Assembly: GCA_032622095.1 (NCBI GenBank)
Contig: CP136063.1
Location: 113,914,723 to 113,978,722, forward strand
Length of the DNA stretch: 64,000 nt
DNA from: Siphonodentalium dalli
Taxonomy: Eukaryota > Mollusca > Scaphopoda > Gadilida > Siphonodentaliidae
Direction of reading: 5' to 3'
Every line of letters starts with the position of its first letter. Position 1 is the stretch's first letter. Shown piece by piece: positions 36,478 to 48,446 of the stretch. The notes under the pieces were generated by a model. The model did no database searches. It worked only from the letters and a program-made list of their open reading frames with translations, and had not been told where the DNA came from. The translations under genes and the position numbers were made by a program.

Positions 36478-36780
36478 AACGAACACGAGACATACATAAT
36501 TTATAAACTGTTAACAAAAGATATCAAATTCAATACATGACAAAGATGACTCAGTGGAGTTTATAAAGTGAACATAAAAACATTGAGGTAAGAATCTTTT
36601 TAAGGAATGCAACTTTATTTAATGATAATAAACACATAAATTAAAATAACAAACATGAGACATACATGATTTATAAACTGTTAACAAAAGATATCAAACT
36701 CAATACATGACAAAGATGACTCAGTGAAGTTTATAAAGTGAACATAAAAATATTAAGGTAAGAATCTTTTTAAGCATTAC
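36478..36780 (+). repeat. 170-bp tandem duplication
   Basis: The block CATACATAATTTATAAACTG, continuing through AAAGATGACTCAGTG to AAGAATCTTTTTAAG, occurs at 36491 and 36661, a 170-bp period. Few substitutions were seen (for example AATTCA against AACTCA). It lies inside the 35378-40353 element. Confidence 0.93.
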
Positions 36781-36789
36781 TAAACCGTT

Positions 36790-38120
36790 TAGCACAGTCC
36801 ACTTCACTCATCCGATCATCACCAAACTTCATATTGATCTATCAGATGAGAGCTATCAAATTTTTTTTTTATTTTATATGAAAAAATGGTCGCCAGCGGC
36901 CATATTGCATTTACGTTATATGTTATCGCGTCATGTCGATATCTAGTATTACTTAGAAATTTCACCTTTCCAGATTCATAATTGCTCCATTGACTGTAAC
37001 AGATGGAATTATTCCCCTCTTCGGATAGAGTGTCACTGAAACTTTATTTTGTCAGACTGTCCGTATAGTCACTGATTATATATGGCAATAATCTGTAATA
37101 AGATGTAGCACTATTTTATTTATTATTTACATGCAGTGCTGTTTTTATACAACAATTATAATCCCCCCTAGATCATCATGTGATCGACCATACATCGCGC
37201 GAGGACCTGGTTGAATTAAGGGGGGTTTTATGGATAACTTCTGTCCTCAAGCTAGATTATACTTATGACATTTAATGGCATGTTCCTAACGTGGAGGGTT
37301 AGATATACTTGAGACACCACCACTCTTCACACCAAGTTCTCAGCTGTCATATTCGGATATTAGAACCCATAGCCATGATATATGGTTTATTTTGTGTATA
37401 CTAGTAATATTGTTATTTTCAGTACCTTTATATACCAGTACTGTGTATAACAATGCATATAAATTAATCCATGTATACATGTATATTGATTCAACGGATT
37501 CAGTGGTTTTGTCCATCAGTCTATCAAATTTGCGGGGAAAACATGGCCACAAGCAGTACACCCTGCTAAATTTCGATTTTGAATCAATTGGCGCACCCTC
37601 AGCCAGCTTTTATTGGAGAACTTTTTCTCATGTGGATATTTTGGGTCACCGCTAGATGTGAGCCATATTTTGTTCTCAAACTGTCCTTGTGAAGACATCA
37701 CTGCCAGCGGTGATCTTGAATTTTACTATTTTTATGGCTAAATAATTTGGTTGATCCTACAGACGACACCCCTTGTCCGATCGTCACCAGATTCCACAAT
37801 GATCTTCTGGATAACCAGGGTGAGAGTAATCTAATTTTCCCGAATTTCGTTAAAAAACATTACCACAGGCAGCAATTTGGTATCTTACTGTTTGATCCTC
37901 TTTTGCATGACTGAATTGTTTAGCAACTGTACAGACATATCCCTCATCTGATAGTCACCAAACTTCATATTGATCTTCGGGCTGACAACTAGATGGGAGC
38001 TATCGAATGCTTTGAATTGTTTTGGAAAACATTGTCGCCAGCAGTCATCTTCTATTTTGGTTTTTATATACATGTATATCTCTTCATTCGGATAGCCAGT
38101 ATTACGTAGGTACTTCAACT
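36790..38120 (+). repeat. Three diverged copies of a 150-bp motif
   Basis: The motif GATC(A/G)TCACCAAACTTCATATTGATCT, then GA(T)GGGAGCTATC, then TGGTCGCCAGC(G/A)G(T)CAT occurs near 36820-36905, 37775-37880 (most decayed) and 37950-38050. All copies are on the + strand. They are probably decayed parts of one dispersed repeat. The interspersed open frames are not conserved between copies. Confidence 0.6.
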
Positions 38121-38302
38121 TTCCGCATTCCTGTCATCATTTGAAATATAAAAATTTACCTGATACATGCACCCTTCAAAATTTGTTTCGTCGTATCTAT
38201 TTTAATGACCGGTATGGTAATATTGATACAGATATATTTGTCAAACATTTCTTTGTACAATATACAGGTATTTAGTTTGTAACTAAATCTAGAAATATAT
38301 AA

Positions 38303-38803
38303 TAGTAGCTGATGGACCCGACTTCGTCCGGGATGTTCCCCTCTGATTTTCGGAGAATTGCACCAATTAACCTTGAATTGACCATTTTAAAGGTGAACGT
38401 CATGTTGGGTCACGATTTGACCCGTCCAAAACACTCCCCGGACAAAAGTCACGACAAAAGTACCCGTCGAAATCCGCCCGGCTTTACCAGATTTGACCTT
38501 GAATGGACAATTTTGAATGTCAAGATCAGGTCAGGGTCATGATTTGACCCACCTGAAACACTCCTGGGACAAAAGTAACAGTAGGTATTAAATTTCGTTG
38601 AAATACTTCCGGTTTGACCAGATTTGACCTTGAATTGATCTTTTTGAATGTCAAAGTCAGGTCGGGATCAAGATTTGACCCGTCCAAAATACTCCCTGGA
38701 AATAATTTCCCCTAGGTATCAAATTTCGTCAAATCTGTCCGGCAGTTTTCCCGGCCATAGCTAACAGACAAACAGACAGACAAATGTCCAAAATATATAT
38801 TAA
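38303..38803 (+). repeat. Retroposon-like repeat (GACTTCGTCCGGG family), copy 1 of tandem pair
   Basis: The head TAGCTGATGGACCCGACTTC leads into repeated modules containing TTTGACCTTGAATTGA and GATTTGACCCGTCCAAAA. It ends with CAGACAAACAGACAGACAAA and TCCAAAATATATATTAA. The same layout is seen at 49351-49730. Frames through it are not coding. It carries TGACCTTGA at 38494 and 38625. Confidence 0.8.
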
Positions 38804-39190
38804 ACTAGCTGATGTACTCGACTTCGTTCGGGCTATTTAGGGATTGTTTTGTGATCGCCTCCATCTGGACAGTACCCAGTATATACAGCGTCTGGCCAAA
38901 CTATTGTTCAATTGGTCCAGAAACATGCCTATATCAACACGTTCGAGAACATGGTCCCACGTGAAATTGGACCCGTCCATATTGCTCCCGGGATCGAAGT
39001 AGTCCTACACACAAATTTTTAGTCGGATCGGTCAAGGTCCAGAAACATGCCTATGAGCGAGGTCAAGTTGACACGTTAAATACCAAATCCGAGTCGGATC
39101 AGTCGAGCAGTGTTAGAGTCTATAACACATACACACATGCATTCATGCATACACACATACATACAGACAGGTGTTCCAAAATGTATAATC
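38804..39190 (+). repeat. Retroposon-like repeat, copy 2 of tandem pair
   Basis: The head ACTAGCTGATGTACTCGACT abuts the tail of the previous copy without spacer. The body differs from copy 1 (no TGACCTTGA modules), and the tail is an ACACATACAT / CAGACAGG microsatellite with TTCCAAAATGTATAAT. It is a distinct subfamily inserted into, or templated from, the tail of the first. Confidence 0.7.
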
Positions 39191-40353
39191 GATAGCTACA
39201 ACAATTCTATGGTAGATAGTTCACGTCCGACCTGATGGTTACAATACACCAAATGATTTACATAGGCCTCAGTGTTAACAAATCCCGCTGGCCTATATTC
39301 GTTGCAAAGCTTTGACCCTGCACGAGTATTTGAAATTAAAGAACGTCCTTTTAGACACACAGAAATGTGCAAAAAAGTACTTGTTAACATGGTAGATCAC
39401 ACTGGAGCTTGACAAACGTCACACTACCCTTAAAATTGTGAAAAAAATGACATCGAAAAAAACACAAACACCTCCCATAAATTATTCGCCACTTGCACAG
39501 CCATAACCATTTACCATGTGGTTATATTTGATGTTTCTCGACGGGAAACACATCTGTGCATTTTTTCGTGCACTTTTCATCCATGTATCATTGACCATTC
39601 AGCTGCCAGAATTTTTTTTATGCTGATCCTAGCTTGGGGGTCCCAGGGGAAATCACTCTACTAATTTGTATTTGGTGTATTGTAACCTGATGCATGCATC
39701 TTAGTTTTCTTGTATTCTCCATGTCCCGAGTTCTTCATGTCGTTTATAATAGTTTCCCATGAATTTTGGGACATCTGTGCATCGTTGTATCCAATATTTT
39801 TAGGATCTAAGCGATGGTCATATTTCCGTACTGAATCTATAAGTTCCACGTCAAAACAAGCGTCGTACCTATATTCTTTTTAGGCATGGTATATACCTGG
39901 TATACCTATGCTTCTATATGCGAGACTGCTAGCAAAAATGCTAACTTCCCACAAAACCATGGCATTCTATGTCATTTAATGTATATTTTGACCTATAACT
40001 GCCATCACAATTATTTAATTCTTGTTTAATTTGACCCAAGAATAGATAACATGGTGCCAGCTATCATACTCCCCTGCACATAATAGCATTCTCATTCGTA
40101 AACACCACAAAATATCTGCGGTATATCCCATGATTATGACATCGCACCGAATACCCCTGTCCGCCTGTGCGCAAAGCGGATAGGTTTTCGGTCTCGGAGC
40201 GAAAAGTTGTCCGCGCACGCACGCGCGCGCGTTTTGCGGATGGTAAGTGAAATCACCAGTGATAACATTGGAGACCGAAATGATGCGCGTACGGATGCGC
40301 GTACGGATGCGTAAAACGCATGCGTTAAGCGCATGTATGTGAAAGCAGCTTAA

Positions 40354-42479
40354 TAACCCGGAGTGGAGTATTGTTTATTTGTAAAGTGTGCATATCGGTC
40401 TAATCCTTTCTTTACTCTATATATGCATTCACCTATTAAGTTATATAAGTATACATCGAAATATCTATTATTCATTAGGAGGGATGTTAAGGTAATAAAA
40501 GCAGACAACATACAGATGAAAATTTAATCTAATACAAGTAAATGAGTAATATTCTTTGATATTCAGTCAACTATTGTACCAGAAATTGGGTATGCTGTGA
40601 GTCTAATAGGCTGACAATGGGTTAAGATGTCACGCCATCCGTGCAGCCAATGAGCGGGTGGAGAGTCAGATCACATGGTGCAACTCGGTTGTCCTGACCC
40701 AATTTCGAGTTGATCCATTCTCATCAGAGGTGACGGTCAGGATTCGACCATGTTTTAAGTCGGATAAAAGCTTCAATCTGTACATTGTTTCAGCGAATTA
40801 AACGATCTTGGCATGCGGCCTCCATCGATCCATGTGAAATACTGTACAGTTTTAAGCCATTTATCCTATAATTAGTTGGAATAGTTTTTAAATTGGGCAA
40901 ATATGGAAATGTTTCCTCTATAGTGATATGTTGCAGGAGCCTTCCAGTAATGTTTCGGCCTCGTATACTGGATAGTAATGGAGGTCGTGGGCTACAGTTG
41001 CGATTTCGCCACGCAAACATATACACACGGGGGATTCTAGCTTTGAAGTGATTGCGATACAGGTCATAATTCAAGTTACTACAACCTAGACATAACGCAA
41101 CGAATTGGTTTCAGATGTCGTAATCCTTTATTGTAAAGATATATATCATAAGATCCATCCGCAACATATTCGAAAAGATATACATAAAATGCCAGTTGTG
41201 TTCTGCTTTCATTTCACACCTTTGTATCAGGTATAAGCCCGACCATTGGCTGACGTTAATCGATACAACACTGCCATGGGAGACGGGGTATCAGTAAGTG
41301 ACTTGAACTTGTCACCATCATCACTACCTACTATTTGTAAGCATTTGCATACAATATTTAAATATTGAGGCAAATAGATATGTTTAAATCAATCGATAAT
41401 ATATAATTACCATTACTATTATTTAGGTCTAAAACGTCAATTATTATGGCGGCAATCAGGGGCACCGTGGCAGAGGGGTTTTGATCTTGCAATTGTCCTT
41501 CTGAAATAAATTTGTAAATTGGTTGAGAAAATTTTGGGTGATGTAGAAGAAGGGATAATTTAGAATCACACTGGTTACCGAAGGAGCAGGGATAATGTAT
41601 GAGTACACTACGCTAATGGAGTAGCAAATATGGCACAACTCACATAAAAGCAGTAGTAGAGATCAAAGTCCAGCGGTATAAAAAATTTATTGCATTTTAC
41701 AAATGGGAAGAGTGATTCGGACCCGAATATACCACTAAAAAGTTATGACCTATTTTTAGCGTCAAATCCAAACGGGCTAAAGACCGAGCGAGGTTAATGC
41801 AGCAGCAGGTATGTCGCTATACTCTATGTATTCCCCCAAAGTATTACCGCTCTAATAGTCGGTATGTTATAGGTACGCATGCAAAGCAACATGCCCAATG
41901 GAGAGCTGGTGTCGGGGTGTGTTCACTCTTGGCAAATTCCACCAAAAATCAAAGGGGAAAAAATACTCCATAGTCAAACATCAAGATTAAAACAAATTGA
42001 CGAGTGGATCATATGGGTAGTATCCACTCGCAACTTTAAGTGCAATTTTCTAAGTTTTAGAGTGGACGGTTTGGTTTACTCTTTGTAGCCTATAACGTTG
42101 TTAATATGTGATATGTATTACTCTATCTATAACCCTCTACTTTTGCCGCCAAATCAAAACGGGCTAATGTAGGAGCAAGGCTAAAGCACGAGCAATAAAA
42201 TCTACTATAAAAGCAATATGCGCGTCGGCCCTGTGGCGGGTCGGGGATTTTGACAAATTCCACCTAAACTCGTAAAGTGAAAAAAAATGAAAAAATCGAG
42301 CATCAAGATAGACGAGTGGACGTGATGGTAGTGTCCAAGAGCAACTTTATTGTGATTTTCTAACTGTTAGAGTGAATGTCTAATGAATTAATATGGATTG
42401 AGTGTCCGATATTACATGTACATGCATTTACATAGGAATAATACACCCGGATTACACTTGGACGGTTCATGTGTAGGTT
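40354..42479. other. No gene recognised
   Basis: About 2.1 kb. Two related blocks (about 41690-42070 and 42110-42380) share AATCAAAACGGGCTAA, TTGACAAATTCCACC and AGAGCAACTTTA-like strings, a diverged direct repeat of roughly 350-400 bp. No gene identified. Confidence 0.45.
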
Positions 42480-42860
42480 CATGGAAAGGGTTAAGGATAA
42501 AGAAAGGGTTAGGGTTATGTGTAGATAAGGGTTGTGTTTATGGTTAAGGTTATAGGTAGGGTCATGGTTATAAATAGGGTTAGAGTTTTGAATAGGGTTA
42601 ATGTTAAAAAGGTGACCGTGTTATACAAAGGGTTTTGGTTTTGGTTAGACTTGTATTCGTGAATAGAGTTATAAAAACTCGTGGTTATGGATATGGTTAG
42701 CACGAGTGTTATGGGTATGCTTAGGGTTATTGATTGGGCTAGGATTAAGGAAGGGGTTGATGTTCGTGTTATGGATAGGGTTAGGATTATCGATTAATGG
42801 TGTGCTTATGTAGGGGATTATGGTTATTCAGTGGGATATGGGTATGGTTTCGCTAGGGTT
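42480..42860 (+). repeat. Degenerate telomere-like tract
   Basis: G/T-rich sequence is made of units such as GGGTTAGGGTTA (about 42507), ATAGGGTTAGAGTT, AGGGTTAATGTT, AGGGTTATTG and GGATAGGGTTAGGATTA, all on the same strand. Only short stretches are exact TTAGGG, the metazoan telomere repeat; the rest is interrupted. It is consistent with an old interstitial telomeric sequence or a similar G-rich satellite. Confidence 0.65.
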
Positions 42861-44403
42861 GGTATAATATGAAAGATGGGGATCAGGGATGGGGGAATAT
42901 GCATGGAAGTATCAAAATTCTGCAGGCCAGAATTTTAACCCTCTAGATGTTATATTGTACTGAAAGAAAAGCAAATATATGATATTCTAGTTTAATACGA
43001 GCATAATCCTTGAAGTGCTTTAAGATATTTTATTATAATTTGTTTTGCTTTTCAGCATTAGTGTTTGACCTATATACTTGTATAACCGTGTATATAGTAC
43101 TTGAGCGTAGAGTGTATATATGATCCAAAAGAATGGAGACATGACTTATAAATTATCCTTCACTGCTTTTTTTTAAACCGTCTCAGATCTTCTTCATTTC
43201 AGGTCAGTAAGGTAGTGTCATCTACATATCTCAAGTTGTTTATATATATTCATCCTACTCTCATATATACACACACCCACCCTACATATTATATATAGTG
43301 TTGCTAAATTAGTACTAAGTTTCATGGAATAAAATATTATTTAGTATCTTATACTAATCATATTCGCGGTAGTTTTTCCCGATGTAATACATCAAGCATA
43401 TTTTGAACCTTTGTTAGTTTAAAAAACGGTTGTTCATATTATATATATTTTGCACATTACACCAGCGCAGGTCCGATTTGAATATCAGTCATGGGTCAAA
43501 ATTGGTATTACATATTCTTTAAAAGATTTCACGAAATATATTCCCAAGATGAACAAGTATATAAGCATGCGGTCGGTATTTAACAAATTAAGATCCGATC
43601 ATAATCCGTTGTTGCGTGTTCTTCCACAAAATGTATGGAGAGGTCAAATGAGATTATTTAGTTGGTTAACCTCTGCACAGTGATTTTTTATATATATTCA
43701 TAACCCATTCATAGATTATATACAATTATCGAATACAATTAAAAGTTTGCTTTAATTTGCGCCAACACCACAACTCGATGAATCCTGTCGTTACAGATTC
43801 CTCTTTAACATGTAAAGAGTTAGCCTCTTCACTGTTGAATGACGTCATGTGTGCTGGACCAGTGACGTTAAGACCATTTTCAGTGGAAAAATATAACGGG
43901 AATATCGCGAAAATCCTAAATCTGACCATAAACAATCACGGAACACCATGCATACACGCGCTATTAAAACGTCGAGATACATCGGTGTCGATGCACCCTC
44001 TATTAATGATGGCCGTCTGCTGTAGTCCGGTCAACTATAGATCCGTTTTCAGTATGGACGTATGGTATAGCAAACGATAAACAGCGTTACATTTTACATA
44101 AACAGTACGCCCGTACTCAGTACGGGCGTATATCAGCCAAGATATTAGCGAAACCAATATATTATTCACAAACATACACTACACATGTAATATATGCAAT
44201 CTTATTACACAACCATTAGTGCGAATCAGTAGAATTACAAGGAATGAATACATATTACCGCCTCCTAGATATTGAAGACACGTCGGCACTACTTCATGCT
44301 GCCTTTGTCTTCAAAAGTGCCACGGCGTAAGTTCTGCATAATAACGTGACTTCTCATTCCCATTGACGCCATGAACACAGGAAGTAACCAAGGACAATGG
44401 TAA
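42861..44403. other. No gene recognised
   Basis: Contains a 107-codon frame at 43757-44080 (+) with no recognised motif, and the palindrome at 44106-44130. The GCGCCAACACCACAACTC at about 43760 reappears inverted next to the composite element (about 45027-45046), so part of this interval may be an outer arm of it. Confidence 0.4.
44106..44130. repeat. 25-bp hairpin
   Basis: TACGCCCGTACT and AGTACGGGCGTA are perfect complements around a single C. It is GC-rich for the region. It is not followed by a T run and is not claimed as a terminator. Confidence 0.85.
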
Positions 44404-45026
44404 CAACTTCCAGAAAGGACAATTTTGTCAGCCATATATATATATATATATACTAGAAGGTGACCCGACTTCGTCCAACTTATGAACGTCCGACCCGATT
44501 TTGATGAAACTTTAATTTGCCCGTGCGACGTGACCTTGACCTTTAAATCGGGTCATTTCAAGGTCAAACGCCCGAATATCACGGGATTTCGATGAAACTT
44601 GGTATGTGGGGGGGGGGCTTTCGTATGGGGAGTCTCATAAGAATATTCATTTGACGTGACCTTGACCTTGAAATCGGGTCAATTTAAGGTCAAATCGCCA
44701 ATTGTTATGGGATTTCGACGAAATTTTATACATAGGGTTACTTTTGTCCACTGAGTGTTTTGGACGGGTCAAATCGTGACCCCGACCTGACCTTGACCTT
44801 CAAAATCATCAATTCAAGGTCAAATCGGGTAAAACCGGATGGATTTCGACGGGCACGTTTGTCGGGTACTTTTGTCCGGGCAGTGTTTTGGACTGGTCAA
44901 ATCGTGATCCCACTTGACCTTGACCTTCAAAATGGACAATTCAAGGTCAAAGCCCGGACGAAGTCGGGTCACCTTCTAGTATATATATATATATATGGCT
45001 GACAAAATTGTCCTTTCTGGAAGTTG
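44404..45026. mobile_element. Palindromic composite with 75-bp inverted ends
   Basis: Outer arms CAACTTCCAGAAAGGACAAT ... GCC, then a (TA)n tract, then CTAGAAGGTGACCCGACTTC occur at 44404-44480 and inverted at 44950-45026. The inner part of each arm is the head of the GACTTCGTCC retroposon family, so two heads face outward in opposite orientation. The interior is dominated by alternating TGACCTTGA and TCAAGGTCA motifs in eight exact copies. It may derive from two inverted retroposon insertions captured by a TA-rich target, or be a foldback element made from them. Confidence 0.8.
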
Positions 45027-45183
45027 AGTTATGGTGTTGGCGCAAAATACTTCATATCTCATAGACAAAAATGAGGACAAATATATCGGTCCTAGCAGAA
45101 ATTCAACCGCTGATTTTATTAAATGCTAAAGTTATGAAGCTGGAATTTACATACGTTGGACATGATACGAGATCCAACAACAT

Positions 45184-45462
45184 GGAACAATCTATCATTC
45201 TCAGAAAAGTACAGCGGGAAAACGGAAGCGAGGCAGACAGTGTATAAGGTGGTTGGACACATTGGTGGAAGCAGTAGGGATATTCCTAGATGAGCTACGG
45301 ACTTCGGTTTATGATCGTGCATATGAGGTCTGGCGAAGAAAAGGTTTATGCTGTCACCACGCAGGAGTCGCAAGCGACTTGATGGAACCTAACAATAAAA
45401 TATATAATGGGTTATTTAATTACAGTTATGAAATTTCACAATGCAATTCGTGGAAATAAACA
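45184..45462 (+). pseudogene. Degraded non-LTR retrotransposon, C-terminal end of the reverse transcriptase ORF
   Basis: In the + frame from about 45211 the translation reads TAGKRKRGRQCIRWLDTLVE, followed within 20 residues by an L..L...VYDRAYEVWRRK segment. A basic GKR(x)RGRQ..RW.D motif followed by A.DR..WR is typical of the region after the reverse transcriptase domain in many non-LTR retrotransposons (from general knowledge; no search was possible). The frame has no start of its own, is open only to about 45462, and no catalytic reverse transcriptase motif precedes it, so it is a 5'-truncated remnant. Confidence 0.5.
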
Positions 45463-46244
45463 ATAAAGAAAACTCAAACAACCTGACATGACTAATGGAA
45501 GAACCATGTTATCTAATGTGCAAATGCCAGTGTCATGCATGCATGCTGGGAAATGCAATAGCAACGTCTTTTGTGCCGTAGCAAAGTCACGTTACGTAAT
45601 CGTAATTGCAAGACTGCATTCCAATCCCAAATGATTTGAAATAAAAAACATGAAATTAGGTGTGTAATTATAACAAATCTCAGAGTTGAAGCAATGGCCC
45701 CGCAGCTGTGCTTGCCAACGTCCTGATATTAGCGATTTTGATAATTGAATCTTGAAAGATTAATAATGCTACTCACACAAGGCACGGTGCGGCCGCGAAC
45801 CACGAGGACAAGTAAAAACCAAGACCATTCCCAATAGCTGTTACCAAACGAAATGAACTCACTTTCTATTGATTGTTATCGCTTTCTCGTCAAATCTAAA
45901 TTGGCGTTTATGACACATCGTTCGGTAATCTTGCGATACCCTCGCAGTTACCAGACAATCGGTCGTTGCCATTAATTTTCTTGAGAGAATGTTATTAACT
46001 TGAGGGGATTCATCTCTTCCATTGACTCACAAAGTTTCATGAAAATTCAATAGTACCGCAGGATGCAGTCTGTAGTCGCAGTTCAATTCGATGCGTATAT
46101 GGATTAGGCCAGGGGTGTTATGTGTCTATTGTAATACAGCATAGACATTCGTGACCTTCGTATATGCCATGTACGTGAGTTGTCGTATATTGGGGTTATG
46201 ACGATTGTCGCCTCAAGACCACATTGTCTAGTTCGTGCATGGGT

Positions 46245-46500
46245 GGAAGCTTAGACCAAGCAGGATGTTGAGTTCACCGGGAAATCACTCCACTGCACGT
46301 AGAAGCCACCAACCACCGAAAAGCAACTGACAAACTTGCCCAGATACACGAATTATGTTACCCTACGTATGCTTGGGTCATCAATAGATACTCATCTGGA
46401 TTACGGATATAGCTTTTCCATCGTCAGGCGATAAAATGTTGGTCACTTGTGCCAAGCGCATTGTACCAACAGAGGCACCGAGTGGGTCCCGATTAGGGCA
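46245..46500 (-). repeat. tRNA-headed SINE, minus strand
   Basis: Read on the minus strand: a TGCCTCTGTTGGTAC A-box-like head near 46485, then the family body (TTCGTGTATCTGGGCAAGTT, TGTCAGTTGCTTTTCGG, and CAGTGGAGTGATTTCCCGGT ending near 46270). It is diverged in the head and has lost a clear B box. Confidence 0.65.
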
Positions 46501-47740
46501 ATGGGTGTCGGATGTTCATCGCAAAACAACATGTACATATGTGTGACATTCTACGTTCGTGAGAGGAGATTTAGTTTTGTCAACACCTCACCAGATTGAA
46601 CATGCAAACTGTCTATATAGTACATATAGCATTGTATTTGATTAAGATTGTACTGGAAAATAAATGAAATGTTGCCACTGAACTGCATGGGCAGAGAAAT
46701 ATACACATTTCTGAACTATTGATTTTTTTTATTTAAACATATTTATTGTCATGTATAATGAATGCATTAATACATAAATATAAGGGATTGGAGGACAAGG
46801 TCTGGAAACTTAGCTGGATCGCCGCTCCCTACGACAAATATAAATTCAAACATAAGTAAACAGAGTAATATTTATAAACAGGTTTTGGTATGACGGGCAT
46901 GATGTGTCAAATGTGTCTACTAGATCGAACCAGGTTAAGTATGAACTGTTGATGCTGTTGAACTTTAAAGGGAGCTAACTTATGAATCATAAATATGACT
47001 TTTTGTGCAGAATAATTATTTATAAAAACTAAATTAGATTGATATTGTGTTGAATCATTATGCAAATTAAGGAAACTGAAAGTTTTGAAGTTCTAATTGT
47101 TTTATATAGAACACTCACTTGTTCATTATTTCAAATAGGTCAATTTTGGTAGGAAATTGTCTTGAAAACCAGGAAGACTATATTGTCATTGTGAAAAATG
47201 TTTTCCAACATGCACAATCTTGTTAGAAATTATAAACCAATATTTGCACGTCTAGCTATAGGCAATCTACCTTTTCAATGAATCCAGAAAATTGAAGATG
47301 CAGCTTTGTTTACGGAATTAACGAAGATCTTGTTTTTGAAACATTTGCCATGGCCACCAATTCTGATACAGTAATTATTTGGTGTTGTCATTTAGGCATT
47401 ATTTAAAAAAGATTCATATTCATTCATTTGTGCAGAATGGCCAGATGATAAGTTCAGCAAATGGCCGTTTTGTAACATAATATCAGAACAGTCGTCTTAC
47501 AAATAAAATGTAAAAATCGCAACCATATCTTGTCCACGTTCATTCCATCATTCCAAAGATAGCCATGACACCTAACGTCCAGAAACAATTTGCTGATCTA
47601 TTAATGCTTCAACTCGGAGACATTCTTGCCTTGTATCTTTGCAATTCAAAATATTGTCTTTCGGCGCAGAGCGAACATAAACTGGGAAATCATAATAGCG
47701 GGAAATCAGAGCAACGTCGCACGTCACCATGTTGCCAAAC
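46501..47740. other. No gene recognised
   Basis: AT-rich sequence. I see no tandem repeats, palindromes or recognisable exons. Confidence 0.45.
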
Positions 47741-48268
47741 TTAAAGGTGGATTATCTCTTTGTAAACATGTATTATATAGTTACCGGGGTATAAAATATT
47801 AGATTTGAATCGAAGACTCCTGTCCGGAAATGCTTCTATCGATTAATATTAATTTTATTTCGAATATTTTCTGGTCTAAAAAGGTGTGTTTGTTCAGCTA
47901 ACGAACAATAGTGGTTACTGTTAACAGAGACCAAAAATTATATTGTGCAATTTTGTCACAAATAAACGTTAATTATACTCATTATCGCTTATATCTGTGG
48001 AACAAAACAATACAAACAACCAATCTGAGACATTTGACATTCGTTGCGTAGTCGAAGGAACAGCCCAGTGCTCTATATCGCAACACGGTCTCATCCGAAT
48101 GGTCGGTTCTAAAAATAGTAACATAAACGGGCCCAATTTAATATTTGAAATAAAATCAATATTAATTGATAGAAGCTTTTCCGGGCATAGTTCTTCAGTT
48201 AATATCTATTATTTTATACCCACGCAACTATTTAAAAAAAATTATTTAAACAGATAATCCATCTTTAA
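47741..48268. mobile_element. 528-bp TTAA-flanked foldback MITE
   Basis: TTAAAGGTGGATTATCT at 47741 is mirrored by AGATAATCCATCTTTAA ending at 48268, so TTAA is at both borders. The complementary arms continue inward for about 125 bp (for example GAAATGCTTCTATCGATTAA against TTAATTGATAGAAGCTTTTC) and more weakly beyond. The 86-codon frame at 47997-48257 is part of the interior and right arm and has no recognisable domain. Termini differ from the CCCTTT family, so it is a separate TTAA-targeting family. Confidence 0.85.
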
Positions 48269-48446
48269 CGTTATTGGTCCAAATGAACTGATGTATTGTC
48301 ATTGTGTAATATTGTTTATTTCGAAGATGTAGCTGTCTCCCTTATATTAAATCCTAAATTGAGCTATCTGCTGATTATATATTTATACCACGTCCTGTAA
48401 TCCCATGACATATGGGATGGATCTTTAATCGGATTATAAACTGGTT

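Larger units (their letters stand above)
35378..40353. mobile_element. 5-kb TIR element with CpG-rich ends, TTAA-flanked
   Basis: The left end (TTAAAGCTGCTTTCACGTAC, continuing ATGCGCTTAACGCATGCGTTTTACG) is matched by its complement ending GTGAAAGCAGCTTAA at 40353, about 50 bp with few mismatches. TTAA (or TTA) lies at both borders. Both ends carry dense subterminal GCGGATGCGC / TGCGCGTACGGATGCG motifs, very unlike the AT-rich interior. I find no transposase frame. The interior holds a 170-bp duplication, a threefold diverged repeat and two nested head-to-tail retroposon copies, so it is a composite non-autonomous element. The superfamily is uncertain (TTA would suit PIF/Harbinger, TTAA piggyBac-like). 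Confidence 0.75.
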
